64,000 bases of DNA, from contig NZ_JAHEAG010000011.1 of NCBI RefSeq assembly GCF_018596315.1, positions 124,001-188,000 on the forward strand, written 5' to 3'. How positions within the stretch are numbered: position 1 is the first letter of the stretch; each line of letters opens with the position of its first letter. The notes under the pieces are model-generated. The model saw only the letters and a program-made list of their open reading frames with translations. It searched no databases and had not been told where the DNA came from. The translations under genes were made by a program, and so were the position numbers. The stretch comes from Bradyrhizobium sp. SRL28. Lineage in GTDB: Bacteria > Pseudomonadota > Alphaproteobacteria > Rhizobiales > Xanthobacteraceae. Shown here in pieces: positions 9,237 through 16,871 of the stretch.

Positions 9237-9686
9237 ATGCTCAAGACGGAGAAAGAGACCAAGGCCAGAGCGAAGGCCAAGGTCAAGGCCCACTCGCTCA
9301 AGGAAACCGCGCCTAGCAAGGTCCGGCGCCGGAAGGTCCAGCGCGTGCCTGAAGCAGCCTACCTTGATATCGGTTTTGCGACCCACCATACGAACCGCCT
9401 CGCCCGTCTTGAACTGCCTAAAGAAGCCATGTCCCGGCTGGAGGCGCGGATTCCGACTGCTCTCTATGAGGTGATGGAGCGCGCCGCACAACTGCGCGGT
9501 CTGACCATGACCGCCTACGTCACGTCTGTCATGGTAAGCGACGCGCGGCACACCATCGAGGAAAGCAGCAGCATCAAGCTGTCGCGCGACGATCAGGCCG
9601 CCTTTGCCAAGGCGCTGATCGAGCCGCCGGCCCCGAACGCCAAACTGGTCGCCGCCGCGCGCCGTCATGCCGCCTTGATCCGGTGA
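9237..9686 (+). CDS. DUF1778 (TacA-like) antitoxin
   Basis: 149 residues. A lysine-rich N-terminal extension of about 40 residues is followed by the DUF1778 ribbon-helix-helix core (LEARIPTALYEVMERAAQLRGLTMTAYVTSVMVSDARHTIEE), then the toxin-contacting tail ending near the C-terminus. It should bind its promoter and neutralise the acetyltransferase toxin encoded 4 bp upstream of its own stop. The ATG follows a GGAG site. The antitoxin looks intact while its toxin does not (next entry). It sits inside the tRNA-repeat-bounded segment. Confidence 0.8.
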   Translation: MLKTEKETKARAKAKVKAHSLKETAPSKVRRRKVQRVPEAAYLDIGFATHHTNRLARLELPKEAMSRLEARIPTALYEVMERAAQLRGLTMTAYVTSVMVSDARHTIEESSSIKLSRDDQAAFAKALIEPPAPNAKLVAAARRHAALIR

Positions 9687-9967
9687 CGCTGCCTCCGTTC
9701 CGCGTGGAGGCGCTGGCCGCGCATGACCGCAGCAGGTTTTGCTGCGGCAACGATCGTATCGACAGGCACTTCCGCGAGACGGTGTCTCAGGACATCAAGC
9801 GCGGTTATGTCAAATGCTTCGTGGCCGTTGAAGTCGAGACCGAGAGGCTGGCCGGGTTCTACACCCTGACTTCGAACAGCGTTCCGCTCACCCAGATTCC
9901 GGACGAACTCAAGAAGAAAGATGCCGCGCTATCCGTCCGTGCCGGTGGTGCTGATCAGTTGGCTCGG
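9683..9967 (+). pseudogene. GNAT-family toxin (TacT-like), frameshifted and truncated
   Basis: The start overlaps the antitoxin stop (ATG-type overlap; coding opens with GTGACG). The N-terminal half of a GNAT toxin is clear: PFRVEALAAHDRSRFCCGNDRIDRHFRETVSQD, then YVKCFVAVE and LAGFYTLTSNSVPL. After DELKKK the frame is lost by one extra base near 9920. The expected MPRYPSVPVVLISWLGR continues in the next frame until 9967, where it runs straight into the second copy of the tRNA-Lys 3' end. The acetyl-CoA binding half is missing, so the toxin should be inactive. Confidence 0.75.
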
Positions 9968-9989
9968 TCGAGTCCCTCCGCGCTCACCA
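9968..9989. repeat. Second copy of tRNA-Lys 3' end (att-like direct repeat)
   Basis: 22 bases identical to 6882-6903, comprising the T-loop, 3' T-stem, acceptor strand and CCA of tRNA-Lys. The preceding bases belong to the truncated GNAT toxin, not to a tRNA. The two copies bound a 3.1 kb segment holding the repeat protein and the toxin-antitoxin genes, as expected for a site-specifically integrated fragment. Confidence 0.75.
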
Positions 9990-10144
9990 AACGAAATCAA
10001 TAACTTACGACCAGAAATCGATCGCTTTGCTTCCCAGCTTATTGAGCCTGGGAAGCCGTTGGGAAGCGCTATTCGTCGTCGCCACGATGAAGATGCCGGC
10101 GAGCGCTTCGCCGCGGTGCTGCTGCGCTGCTTCCCGCCCGATAC

Positions 10145-10399
10145 CTAAGCTTGAATAGCTCCTGCAACCGATGCCGCCTGAGCGCTCTCCTTGGACATGA
10201 GAATGACGCGTGGCGAATAGATATTGTCCGGCTCGCCCTGTTCGTTGACCCACCAGCGGCTTCTCAAAATAAGGCTCTCAACGAGGTAAGGATACTTCCC
10301 GACCTGCACACCAGCGGGCGGCTCAATCACTCGGGCCGCGATACCCGGAAAACTCAGCCGGTACAGCTTTCCAATCTTCAGATCGTCTGTTGCGTGCAT
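10145..10399 (-). CDS. Hypothetical protein, 84 residues
   Basis: The chosen start (MHATDDLKIG) gives 84 residues; the open frame extends 17 codons further upstream without resembling protein. The composition is that of a small folded beta-rich protein (LYRLSFPGIAARVIEPP, then YLVESLILRSRWWVN, then a short helical tail). No signal peptide, membrane helix or known motif is present. Family unknown. It lies just outside the tRNA-repeat-bounded segment and shares the minus strand with the next small gene. Confidence 0.45.
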   Translation of the reverse strand: MHATDDLKIGKLYRLSFPGIAARVIEPPAGVQVGKYPYLVESLILRSRWWVNEQGEPDNIYSPRVILMSKESAQAASVAGAIQA

Positions 10400-10466
10400 C
10401 GCTCGGTCCCCACCGCTGCCGCGAATCTGAACGCAGCACCTGAGCAGCAATTGCGAGGGAGAATGG

Positions 10467-10679
10467 TTAAGGGGGAATTAATTTGTAGCCGCCGTCGCGC
10501 TCCCACTTGCGCTCGACCTTGCTATTTCCTTGGCGGTATTCCTGCTCGTACTCGCGCGCTTCGTTGTAGCTGCGGCCGTAGTAGCCACGAACGCCGCCGC
10601 CCCACCGGCCCTTGCCGCTCTCATCTTTCCACGGAATCGGCCAGAGCTGGGTGGCGAGCATCGCTGTGCCAACCGCCAT
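10467..10679 (-). CDS. Hypothetical protein, 70 residues
   Basis: Opens with a short hydrophobic stretch (MAVGTAMLATQLWPIPW) and continues with a glycine/tyrosine-rich and then highly charged part (GYYGRSYNEAREYEQEYRQ, KVERKWERDGGYKLIPP). It may be a secreted or membrane-anchored small protein, but the N-terminal segment is too short to be sure. No family recognised. Coding bias fits the local genes better than other frames. Confidence 0.45.
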   Translation of the reverse strand: MAVGTAMLATQLWPIPWKDESGKGRWGGGVRGYYGRSYNEAREYEQEYRQGNSKVERKWERDGGYKLIPP

Positions 10680-10895
10680 TATCAGTGTCCATTCATGTCC
10701 CGTCTCCTCCAGCGGTCGGGATAACCGGTAGAACGGGAAACGTTCGAAGGTGGCATTGGAACTAATGTTCCCGGCGGGAGTCTAGTCGAGGCTCTCGGCT
10801 GTTCCAGCCCCCAAGCTCCAGCTGAGAGTTGGCGGCCCCGGAGAAGCGGAGACAAGCCGGGGCCGTTTCCCCAAGAAATGCCGAAGGAGGCTCTG

Positions 10896-11150
10896 ATGCG
10901 CATTCTGGCCTTGGCGATTTTGACGATCGGGGCGACCTCAATAGGGCCGGTGGGCGCCCAGACGTACGATCCGGCTTATCCGGTTTGCCTGCGTGTGTAC
11001 GACCGGACCAACTATTACGAATGCCGCTACACGTCGCTGCCTCAGTGCAACGCATCGGCGTCGGGCCGCTCGGCACAGTGCGTCGTCAATCCATACTTCG
11101 CGGGCGCGGAAGCGCCGGCGGGTTATCCACGGCATCGCCAGGTCAATTGA
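10896..11150 (+). CDS. DUF3551-type small secreted protein
   Basis: 84 residues: signal peptide (MRILALAILTIGATSIGPVGAQ) and a mature domain with four cysteines (YPVCLRVY, YYECRYTS, LPQCNASA, SAQCVVNPYF). This pattern is typical of the DUF3551 family, which is expanded in Bradyrhizobium and of unknown function. The start at 10896 is preferred over an upstream ATG at 10878, because AAGGAGG lies 6 bases before it, inside the longer reading frame. It is probably periplasmic with two disulfides. Confidence 0.85.
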   Translation: MRILALAILTIGATSIGPVGAQTYDPAYPVCLRVYDRTNYYECRYTSLPQCNASASGRSAQCVVNPYFAGAEAPAGYPRHRQVN

Positions 11151-11267
11151 AGTGAACCGCAGCGACCGCACGACCGCTAACGCCATGCTTGTGCTACTGG
11201 CGGTCGCTATCGTCTGGCAGGTGCTCGGGTCGCCGTAGTCCCGCCGGCTCTCGCTAGCGGACGACGA

Positions 11268-11471
11268 TCAACCTACCCTGAGGTTTTCGGCGGATTCTTT
11301 CCCGCGGTTGGCCACGACTTCGTAGCTGACCTTCGCGCCTTCATTCAGATTGCTTAGACCTGCTCTCTCGACGGCCGAGATGTGGACGAACACGTCCTTG
11401 CCGCCAGTGTCGGGCTGGATAAATCCATAGCCCTTTGTCGGGTTGAACCACTTCACTGTACCTATCGCCAC
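11268..11471 (-). CDS. cspA: Cold-shock protein (CspA family)
   Basis: 67 residues with both RNA-binding motifs of the cold-shock fold, KGYGFI and VFVHIS, within GTVKWFNPTKGYGFIQP. It acts as an RNA chaperone in the cytoplasm. A GTG start at 11469-11471 is chosen because GGGGAG lies 7 bases upstream. A TTG further upstream would add five non-conserved residues. The length is normal for single-domain alphaproteobacterial Csp proteins. Confidence 0.92.
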   Translation of the reverse strand: MAIGTVKWFNPTKGYGFIQPDTGGKDVFVHISAVERAGLSNLNEGAKVSYEVVANRGKESAENLRVG

Positions 11472-11534
11472 GTCGTTTCTCCCCAATCGATTCTAAAACA
11501 CGCAATGTTGGTGACAGAAATCTGGCGAAAGAAA

Positions 11535-11562
11535 GGGCCCGCCAGCGTGAAACAGCGGGCCG
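11535..11562 (-). terminator. Terminator-like hairpin
   Basis: On the minus strand a GGCCCGC/GCGGGCC stem with a 12-base loop is followed by a C/T-rich run (CCTTTCTTTC). It lies downstream of the small gene at 11947-12057 and upstream of the cold-shock gene, so it probably separates their transcripts. Confidence 0.4.
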
Positions 11563-11946
11563 CGCGCGATTTAAACTGCCGCCCTCTTAGGTGCGGTCGC
11601 GAGCCCGACTTGACGCGGCCAGAGGCAATCCGCCGGCTTGTTGAACCGGGGGCTGAAGGCGAAGGGCAAATACGGCTCGCGCTCCAATCCCTGTGAATAG
11701 CCGGGACGCGCGCGAATTGAGCCAAGCCCACCCGCTTGGGGTGCGAGGCGTCGCCTTCGAGTATTAGGTTTTGAAGTGAAGGGGTCGCCAACTGAGGCGG
11801 TCTCAGGTCCCCGCCTTCCGTTGCAGCAGCGCCGGTCCGCGAGGACCGTAAGATGGCTGGTGAGCCGATCAAACAACTCGCGCTTCGCTTGGTGCGTGGC
11901 GAGATCGCGGATCAGAGCGCACTCGGCTGCGTCTTCCGCCGCGGCG
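11563..11946. other. No intact gene; possible remnant of a small helical protein
   Basis: On the minus strand, around 11860-11975, the frame reads ECALIRDLATHQAKRELFDRLTSHLTVLAD. This resembles short rhizobial helical proteins, but it has no proper start and degenerates into R/P-rich sequence downstream. It partly overlaps the end of the small gene at 11947-12057. I see nothing else in this stretch. Confidence 0.3.
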
Positions 11947-12057
11947 CTACTCCATCCCCTCAAGCTCGGGAACATCCCATAGCGAAACCGCCAGGATAAT
12001 AAGCGATGGAGTCCACGCGAGCATGGCGCCCAATGCGACCGCTTGCAGAGTGGTCAT
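11947..12057 (-). CDS. 36-residue single-pass membrane protein
   Basis: ATG at 12055-12057, stop TAG at 11947-11949. The product opens MTTLQAVALGAMLAWTPSL and consists mostly of one transmembrane helix, followed by a short acidic tail (VPELEGME). Tiny proteins of this pattern are common in Bradyrhizobium; the function is unknown. Similar short membrane proteins occur at 33061-33165 and 33412-33498. Confidence 0.55.
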   Translation of the reverse strand: MTTLQAVALGAMLAWTPSLIILAVSLWDVPELEGME

Positions 12058-12164
12058 GGATTACTCCGTGCTACCCACAGGGGATTAAACTGATTTGGCC
12101 AGGGTTGGTTCCCTGAGCGCAACACGTCAATTTGAGAATGGCGCCATGCAGAAACCGAGCGGCG

Positions 12165-12866
12165 CTACACGTTATTGCTGATTGGTGACAGCCCTGCCCG
12201 CATTGTGAGATGCAATCCGCGAGATGGTCTTGCTTCTCTCGCCTTATCAACGTTTGTTCGAACCGCTGCGCCCTCGAAACCCGCATTCACAAGCATCCCC
12301 GCGAGTTGCTTGCGCGCGTAAAACATCCGGCTCTTCACGGTGGCATGGGGAATGCCGACGATCTCGCTCACCTCAGCGACTGACCTCTCGTGATAATAGA
12401 CGAGGTCGATGATTTCGCGATGAGCTGGAGACAGCTTGTCAATACATGCGCGCAATGTGGCGTTCGTCTTCTTGCGATCAAGCGTCACGTCCGGCGTGTC
12501 TGCGGTATCGACGATTTCAACCACATCCTCTCGATCGATATTCACATGCCTTCGCTCACGGAAGGAGCACAACGCCTTGAAACGGGCAATCGAGAGCAGC
12601 CAGGTGGAAACCCGCGAGCGGCTTTCGAAGCTGTTTGCGGAACGCCAAACATCGAGGAACACCTGACTGACGAGATCTTCCGCAATTGCCGTATTGCGGA
12701 CTATCCGTTGGATGAAACGAAACACTCTCACGCGGTGACGGGCGAACATGATGTGCATTGCGGCCTTGTCGCCCTCCGCAATATTTTTTAGAAGCATCTC
12801 GTCGGAAGCACTTTCTTCCGATTCCGTCGCATTGCGGAACGCGTAAGCCAGTTTGCCATCGCTCAT
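12165..12866 (-). CDS. ECF-type RNA polymerase sigma factor
   Basis: 233 residues from ATG 12866. Sigma region 2 is clear (HIMFARHRVRVFRFIQRIVRNTAIAEDLVSQVFLDVWRSANSF). Region 4 follows after a short linker (LSPAHREIIDLVYYHERSVAEVSEIVGIPHATVKSRMFYARKQL). The C-terminus has about 40 extra residues beyond region 4. No anti-sigma gene is adjacent on either side, which is unusual for an ECF factor; its regulator may be elsewhere. The open frame extends 56 codons upstream of the chosen start, but that part is Arg/Pro/Ser-rich and unlike the family. Confidence 0.88.
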   Translation of the reverse strand: MSDGKLAYAFRNATESEESASDEMLLKNIAEGDKAAMHIMFARHRVRVFRFIQRIVRNTAIAEDLVSQVFLDVWRSANSFESRSRVSTWLLSIARFKALCSFRERRHVNIDREDVVEIVDTADTPDVTLDRKKTNATLRACIDKLSPAHREIIDLVYYHERSVAEVSEIVGIPHATVKSRMFYARKQLAGMLVNAGFEGAAVRTNVDKAREARPSRGLHLTMRAGLSPISNNV

Positions 12867-13416
12867 CCCGCGGCACCGCTCGGACAAACTTTCGCCGGCG
12901 CAGTTGGGCGAGATCGCCGTCGCGAGAATCGGCCGGAGGCCGGACGAAGGGATTTCCTGCCGATGCTGGGCCGGCAATAGAATTGGCCTCGCTGCGCCTT
13001 GTCGCCGCTCGCCCTTGGGCATTGTTCTCTCCACTTCGTTATGACGAGATTGCGCAAGGATGCGTTGCGTGGCGTTGTTCGCGCTACCCTACGAGAGACT
13101 CGTATTTCTAACCTCATGGTCTAGGTGAATTAGGCGGAAGGCAGGAGGAAGCGCGTGGTGTGACGCTTTCGGTGCGGCGATGGCAGCACCAGTTGAATTG
13201 GATGCGCTCGCTTCGCTTGATCATGACTTTGATCGCATGCGGCGTTTACTGCATCCCTCAACCGTCCTGACCACAAACTTGGATGAGCGGGGTGGCATGG
13301 TACCTCGCGATGGCGAGCCTGGAGCAGAATCGGACAAGGCATGGCCGCTTTAGGAAAGACGCCGGACCAGTGGAGCACCTAGAACGTGTACCCAAGTTCG
13401 AACCCATGATCCCTTT
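12867..13416. other. Intergenic region between sigma factor and catalase-like gene
   Basis: 550 bp with no convincing gene. The last 100 bp contain one copy (13320-13385) of a 66-bp element that recurs upstream of the response regulator at 15672. The divergent promoters of the sigma factor and the catalase-like gene must lie here. Confidence 0.4.
13320..13385 (+). repeat. 66-bp upstream element, copy 1
   Basis: Aligns without gaps to 15530-15595 at about 73% identity. It starts with TGGAGCAG and contains an 18-base identical core (13347-13364, GCTTTAGGAAAGACGCCG) and a shared TAGAAC end. It lies 31 bp before the start of the catalase-like gene. The same orientation and similar position before both genes suggest a shared promoter or 5' leader (inference). 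Confidence 0.5.
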
Positions 13417-14343
13417 ATGTCCCGGTTCCCGACCGGCGCCGCCACGCCCAGGTCCATCGTCGACGCCCTGAAAGCGGCAGCCGGTCATCCGCCGAAGGGG
13501 CGCGCGAGCTTTGCCAGGGGCCGATGCGTCCGTGGCACCTATGCCGCGTCGGATCGGGCGGCGGAGATTACGAAATCCCGCAGTTTCACAAAGCCATCAC
13601 GGGTGCTGGCCCGCTTCTCGGTGGGCGGCGGCAATCCCGAAGTGGCGGATAACGACAAATACGGACTGCGCTGCTTCAGCTTCAGGCTCGGCGGCGATGG
13701 CTATCGCTCGGACATTCTCGTGCAAAGCGCTCCGATGCATTTTGCGCGGACGCTCGACCAGATGCTGGCCTTCCTCAAGGCACGCATTCCCCGACGCGGT
13801 GGCAAGCCGGATATGACGAAGATCAGGGCATTCTCTGCCGCCAATCCCGAGACTCAGCATCAGGCAAACTACATCGCCGCACATCCACCGCCCCTGAGTT
13901 TTGCGGGTACGACCTATTGGGGGGTGCACGCCTTTCCCGCAACGAATGCGAAGGGCGAGACACGGTTTATCAAATTCAAGATCGTTCCGGCTGGTGGAGA
14001 AGTCACGCTGACCGAGGACGCGACCAAGGCGAAGCCTGCCGACTTCCTGTATGACGACCTCGAAAGCCGGATCACCTCAGGTGATGTTCGATTCAATGTG
14101 ATGGCGCTGCTCGACCGTCCCGGCGATTCCACCATGGACGTGACCATCCGATGGCCGGATGAGGACCATCGCGAAGCGGTGCGACTGGGAACGATCGTCA
14201 TCACCGGCGTCGAAGCAAATGAGGCGTGCGATGCGTCGATCTTCGATCCGGCCAATCTCGCCGAAGGCATCGGTCATCCGCCGGACGAGATTTTTGCGGC
14301 GCGAAGTGCCGCCTACGCCATCTCGCTGGCGAAGCGTCGGTGA
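13417..14343 (+). CDS. Catalase-related (SrpA-like) haem protein lacking the distal histidine
   Basis: 308 residues matching the small catalase-related peroxidase family: VLARFSVGGGNP, YGLRCFSFRLG, the mid-domain ASDR... and the proximal-side AARSAAYA with the expected axial tyrosine near residue 302. In the family the distal haem histidine sits in HA(K/R)G near the N-terminus. Here that position reads SFARG, with phenylalanine in place of histidine. Catalase activity is therefore doubtful, though haem binding may remain. It is convergent with an AraC gene whose stop lies 10 bp away. Confidence 0.8.
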   Translation: MSRFPTGAATPRSIVDALKAAAGHPPKGRASFARGRCVRGTYAASDRAAEITKSRSFTKPSRVLARFSVGGGNPEVADNDKYGLRCFSFRLGGDGYRSDILVQSAPMHFARTLDQMLAFLKARIPRRGGKPDMTKIRAFSAANPETQHQANYIAAHPPPLSFAGTTYWGVHAFPATNAKGETRFIKFKIVPAGGEVTLTEDATKAKPADFLYDDLESRITSGDVRFNVMALLDRPGDSTMDVTIRWPDEDHREAVRLGTIVITGVEANEACDASIFDPANLAEGIGHPPDEIFAARSAAYAISLAKRR

Positions 14344-14353
14344 TCGCCCTGGA

Positions 14354-15301
14354 TCACGTCTCGTCTTCCGAAATGCCCTGCTTTTCGCGGCGCCACGCAC
14401 CTGGGCTGACACCCACTACGGCGGAAAACACCCGCGTAAAGTGGCTTTGATTGGCGAACCCCGCCGACATCGCGATCTCGGACAATGGTAGATCGCGGAC
14501 GGTCATCAATTGCTTGGCCGCCTTCACGCGCTGCTGAAGAAGCCACTGATGGGGCGGCAGGCCGGTGGAGATTCGAAATGCGCGCGAAAAATGGCTGACC
14601 GATAGGTCGAACTCAGCCGCGATCTGTTGCAGTGAAAGTTTTCCGCCGAGGTCGGACTCGAGCCTCTCGCAGGCGCGCCTCGCCTGCCAAGGCGCAAGAC
14701 CGCCGCGGGCCGTTTCAGAGCCGGGACGCAGTCCGCCATAGGCCTGGGCGACGTGTGCGGTGAGCGCGAGCATCATGTGATCGATGAAAAGCTGATTGGT
14801 CTCGTCCGGCCGGCGCAGCCCTTGCTGCAGCGACGCGCCGATATGACGGACGATCGCGTCGTCATGGCCTACGCCGAGCTCACAGTCGAGCTGACCGACG
14901 CGCGGCGTGCGGGACTGCTCCGTGAGGCCGTCGAGCGCCGAGCGCGGCAGATAGAAAAACAGGGAGTGGAACGGCTTGTCGATCACGTAGCGCGGATCGC
15001 GCTTGAGATCGTACAGATATGTTGCGCCCGCCGGGACATGCGCCTTCATCACGCACTTGCCGTTCTCCCAGAGTTCGCAGTCCGGGAAATCGTGAAGTTT
15101 CAGGCTGACGACAAAGGCATCTTCAGGGGTGAACGAGCCGGAAAGACCGGCCACCGGGTTGTCATCCCGGGTTTCGGTGACCGCGAGTTCCACGCCGCGC
15201 AGTGAACGCGTGATCAGCGAGGGCGGCGCATCCTTCAGATGCAGTAACTGCCCGAGCCGCTGTCCGAAGGCACCCGCTTGTGTCATCTGGATCGATCTCA
15301 T
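14354..15301 (-). CDS. AraC-family transcriptional regulator
   Basis: 315 residues from ATG 15301. The N-terminal 190 residues form a cupin-like sensing domain (PAGATYLYDLKRDPRYVIDKPFHSLFFYLP). The C-terminal 100 residues hold two helix-turn-helix motifs (LSLQQIAAEFDLSVSHFSRAF and LPLSEIAMSAGFANQSHFTRVF) typical of AraC/XylS. The open frame extends 62 codons upstream, but those codons are not conserved-looking. The convergent neighbour is the catalase-like gene. The effector is unknown. Confidence 0.88.
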   Translation of the reverse strand: MRSIQMTQAGAFGQRLGQLLHLKDAPPSLITRSLRGVELAVTETRDDNPVAGLSGSFTPEDAFVVSLKLHDFPDCELWENGKCVMKAHVPAGATYLYDLKRDPRYVIDKPFHSLFFYLPRSALDGLTEQSRTPRVGQLDCELGVGHDDAIVRHIGASLQQGLRRPDETNQLFIDHMMLALTAHVAQAYGGLRPGSETARGGLAPWQARRACERLESDLGGKLSLQQIAAEFDLSVSHFSRAFRISTGLPPHQWLLQQRVKAAKQLMTVRDLPLSEIAMSAGFANQSHFTRVFSAVVGVSPGAWRREKQGISEDET

Positions 15302-15671
15302 GGGTGGATTGAACCGGGAAACTGATCGCCGCTCGCGAGGTTCCGTCACATTATCTGTTATCGGCGAGCAACCGTCTAGGCTTGCCCGTGAAACGCGAAG
15401 CTGTTGTGACAGCAATCGGTCCGATCGCGTGAGAACGATTTTCAGAGCGGTTTCAATACACTTAGGCCCGCTTGATCTCCCGACCACGAATCCGGGCCGC
15501 CTAGGCAGTTAGTATCACGATTGCGCGCTTGGAGCAGGTTCCGGCAAAGCACAGCGGCTTTAGGAAAGACGCCGTACTTGTACGGAGTTTAGAACCCGCC
15601 ACGAACGATCGACCCAGATGAACGACCGGGGCAGACAACAGAGCAGAAGCGATCAGAAGGGAGACTACGCA
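15302..15671. other. Intergenic region upstream of response regulator
   Basis: 370 bp without a gene. It contains the second copy of the 66-bp element (15530-15595) and must carry divergent promoters for the AraC gene and for the three-gene phosphorelay cluster. Confidence 0.4.
15530..15595 (+). repeat. 66-bp upstream element, copy 2
   Basis: Partner of 13320-13385, ungapped, 48 of 66 positions identical, including an 18-base core at 15557-15574. It lies 76 bp before the response-regulator start, in the same orientation as copy 1. Confidence 0.5.
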
Positions 15672-16382
15672 ATGCTTGGTACCACTGCACTTGCCGGCTC
15701 ATCTGCCCTACCGCCCTTACCCCGCCTTCCCATGAGCAACGTTGCCGACAATATGGAGCGACCTCTCGTCCTCATCGTGGACGATGACGAGGACGTCCGC
15801 TCCGCACTTGAAGAACTCCTTCTGTCGGTGGGAATCGACGCGCGCTGCTTTGGATCGACGCAGGAATTGCTGCACGCCGATCTTCCGGAGCGCCCGGGTT
15901 GCCTTATCCTCGATGTTCGCATGCCCGGAGCAAGCGGCCTGGATCTCCAGCAGCATCTCGCCTCGAACGGCAATACGCGACCGATCATTTTCCTCACCGG
16001 ACATGGCGACATCGCTATGACCGTTCAGGCGATGAAAGCGGGAGCCGTCGATTTCCTGACAAAGCCAGTAAGAGACCAGACGCTGCTTGATGCGGTCACA
16101 ACCGGGATCGAAAAGGATATCGCGCAAAGAACCGCCGCCCGGCTCGTCAAACAACATGTCGACCGCTACGCAAAGTTGACGCCGCGCGAACGCGAGGTCC
16201 TGCGCGAAGTGGCAAAGGGTCGCCTCAACAAGCAGATCGCGTTCGATCTCGGCATCAGCGAGATCACCGTCAAGCTGCACCGCGGCAACGTCACGAAGAA
16301 AATGCAGGCGACGTCGATCGGGCAGCTCATCCGCATATGGGAACTTTTACCTGCGGAGATTCGAGGGGAGAGATCACCCTAG
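15672..16382 (+). CDS. FixJ/NodW-like response regulator with LuxR HTH
   Basis: 236 residues from ATG 15672, chosen for the AAGGGAG site 9 bases upstream. The receiver domain spans about residues 32-150 (VLIVDDDEDVRSAL, phospho-acceptor Asp in LILDVRMPG, FLTGHGD, TKP). A LuxR helix-turn-helix follows (LTPREREVLREVAKGRLNKQIAFDLGISEITVKLHRGNV). The layout is that of FixJ/NodW/TodT regulators activated by soluble or PAS-containing kinases. Its partner is probably the kinase at 16864, two genes downstream in the same direction. Confidence 0.9.
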   Translation: MLGTTALAGSSALPPLPRLPMSNVADNMERPLVLIVDDDEDVRSALEELLLSVGIDARCFGSTQELLHADLPERPGCLILDVRMPGASGLDLQQHLASNGNTRPIIFLTGHGDIAMTVQAMKAGAVDFLTKPVRDQTLLDAVTTGIEKDIAQRTAARLVKQHVDRYAKLTPREREVLREVAKGRLNKQIAFDLGISEITVKLHRGNVTKKMQATSIGQLIRIWELLPAEIRGERSP

Positions 16383-16433
16383 ACCAAAGAATAGATACAA
16401 CCCGGCCAGCAATGGGCAGATGGTCGTGAGGCC

Positions 16434-16871
16434 ATGCCAGCGAAAATCATCCGCTTGTCCAAAGCGCCCCTGATCGCGATCATAGATGACGACGAAGCTG
16501 TGCGAGAGGCCCTCTCTGACCTCCTTCTGGTGCTGGATCTATCGTGTCGCACTTTCGATCGAGCGGAGGCCTTCATGGCGGAATACACCCCGGGCAGCTT
16601 CGATTGCCTGATTACCGATGTGAGCATGCCGGGCCGGAGCGGCCTCGACCTGCTGCAGCACCTGCGGAGCATCGGTTCCTCGATGCCGGTGATCATCGTC
16701 ACGGCCGATCCGAATCCGACGACCCGATCTCGCGCCATGAGAGGTGGGGCCTATGCATACCTGACCAAGCCGGTAAGCAGTGACGCCCTCTTTCGTCATC
16801 TGCAGTCCGCCCTGAGGCACGTGGGCTCTGGCCCTGACGGTGATGAACAGGGGAAGCCTTCTGATGACTAG
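16434..16871 (+). CDS. Single-domain response regulator
   Basis: 145 residues consisting of one receiver domain (IAIIDDDEAVREALSDLL, Asp in CLITDVSMPG, IIVTAD, TKPV) and a short acidic tail. There is no output domain. It lies between a LuxR-type regulator and a PAS kinase and overlaps the kinase start by 8 bp. It may be a phosphate shuttle or sink in that relay. Confidence 0.9.
   Translation: MPAKIIRLSKAPLIAIIDDDEAVREALSDLLLVLDLSCRTFDRAEAFMAEYTPGSFDCLITDVSMPGRSGLDLLQHLRSIGSSMPVIIVTADPNPTTRSRAMRGGAYAYLTKPVSSDALFRHLQSALRHVGSGPDGDEQGKPSDD

Noticed and set aside
9968..9989. Possible tRNA gene at the second CCA end
   Set aside because: Only the T-loop and acceptor strand are present; no anticodon arm or 5' strand upstream.
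9921..10148. 75-codon ORF across the second tRNA repeat
   Set aside because: Its first part is the frameshifted toxin tail and the rest reads through the tRNA fragment into random sequence.
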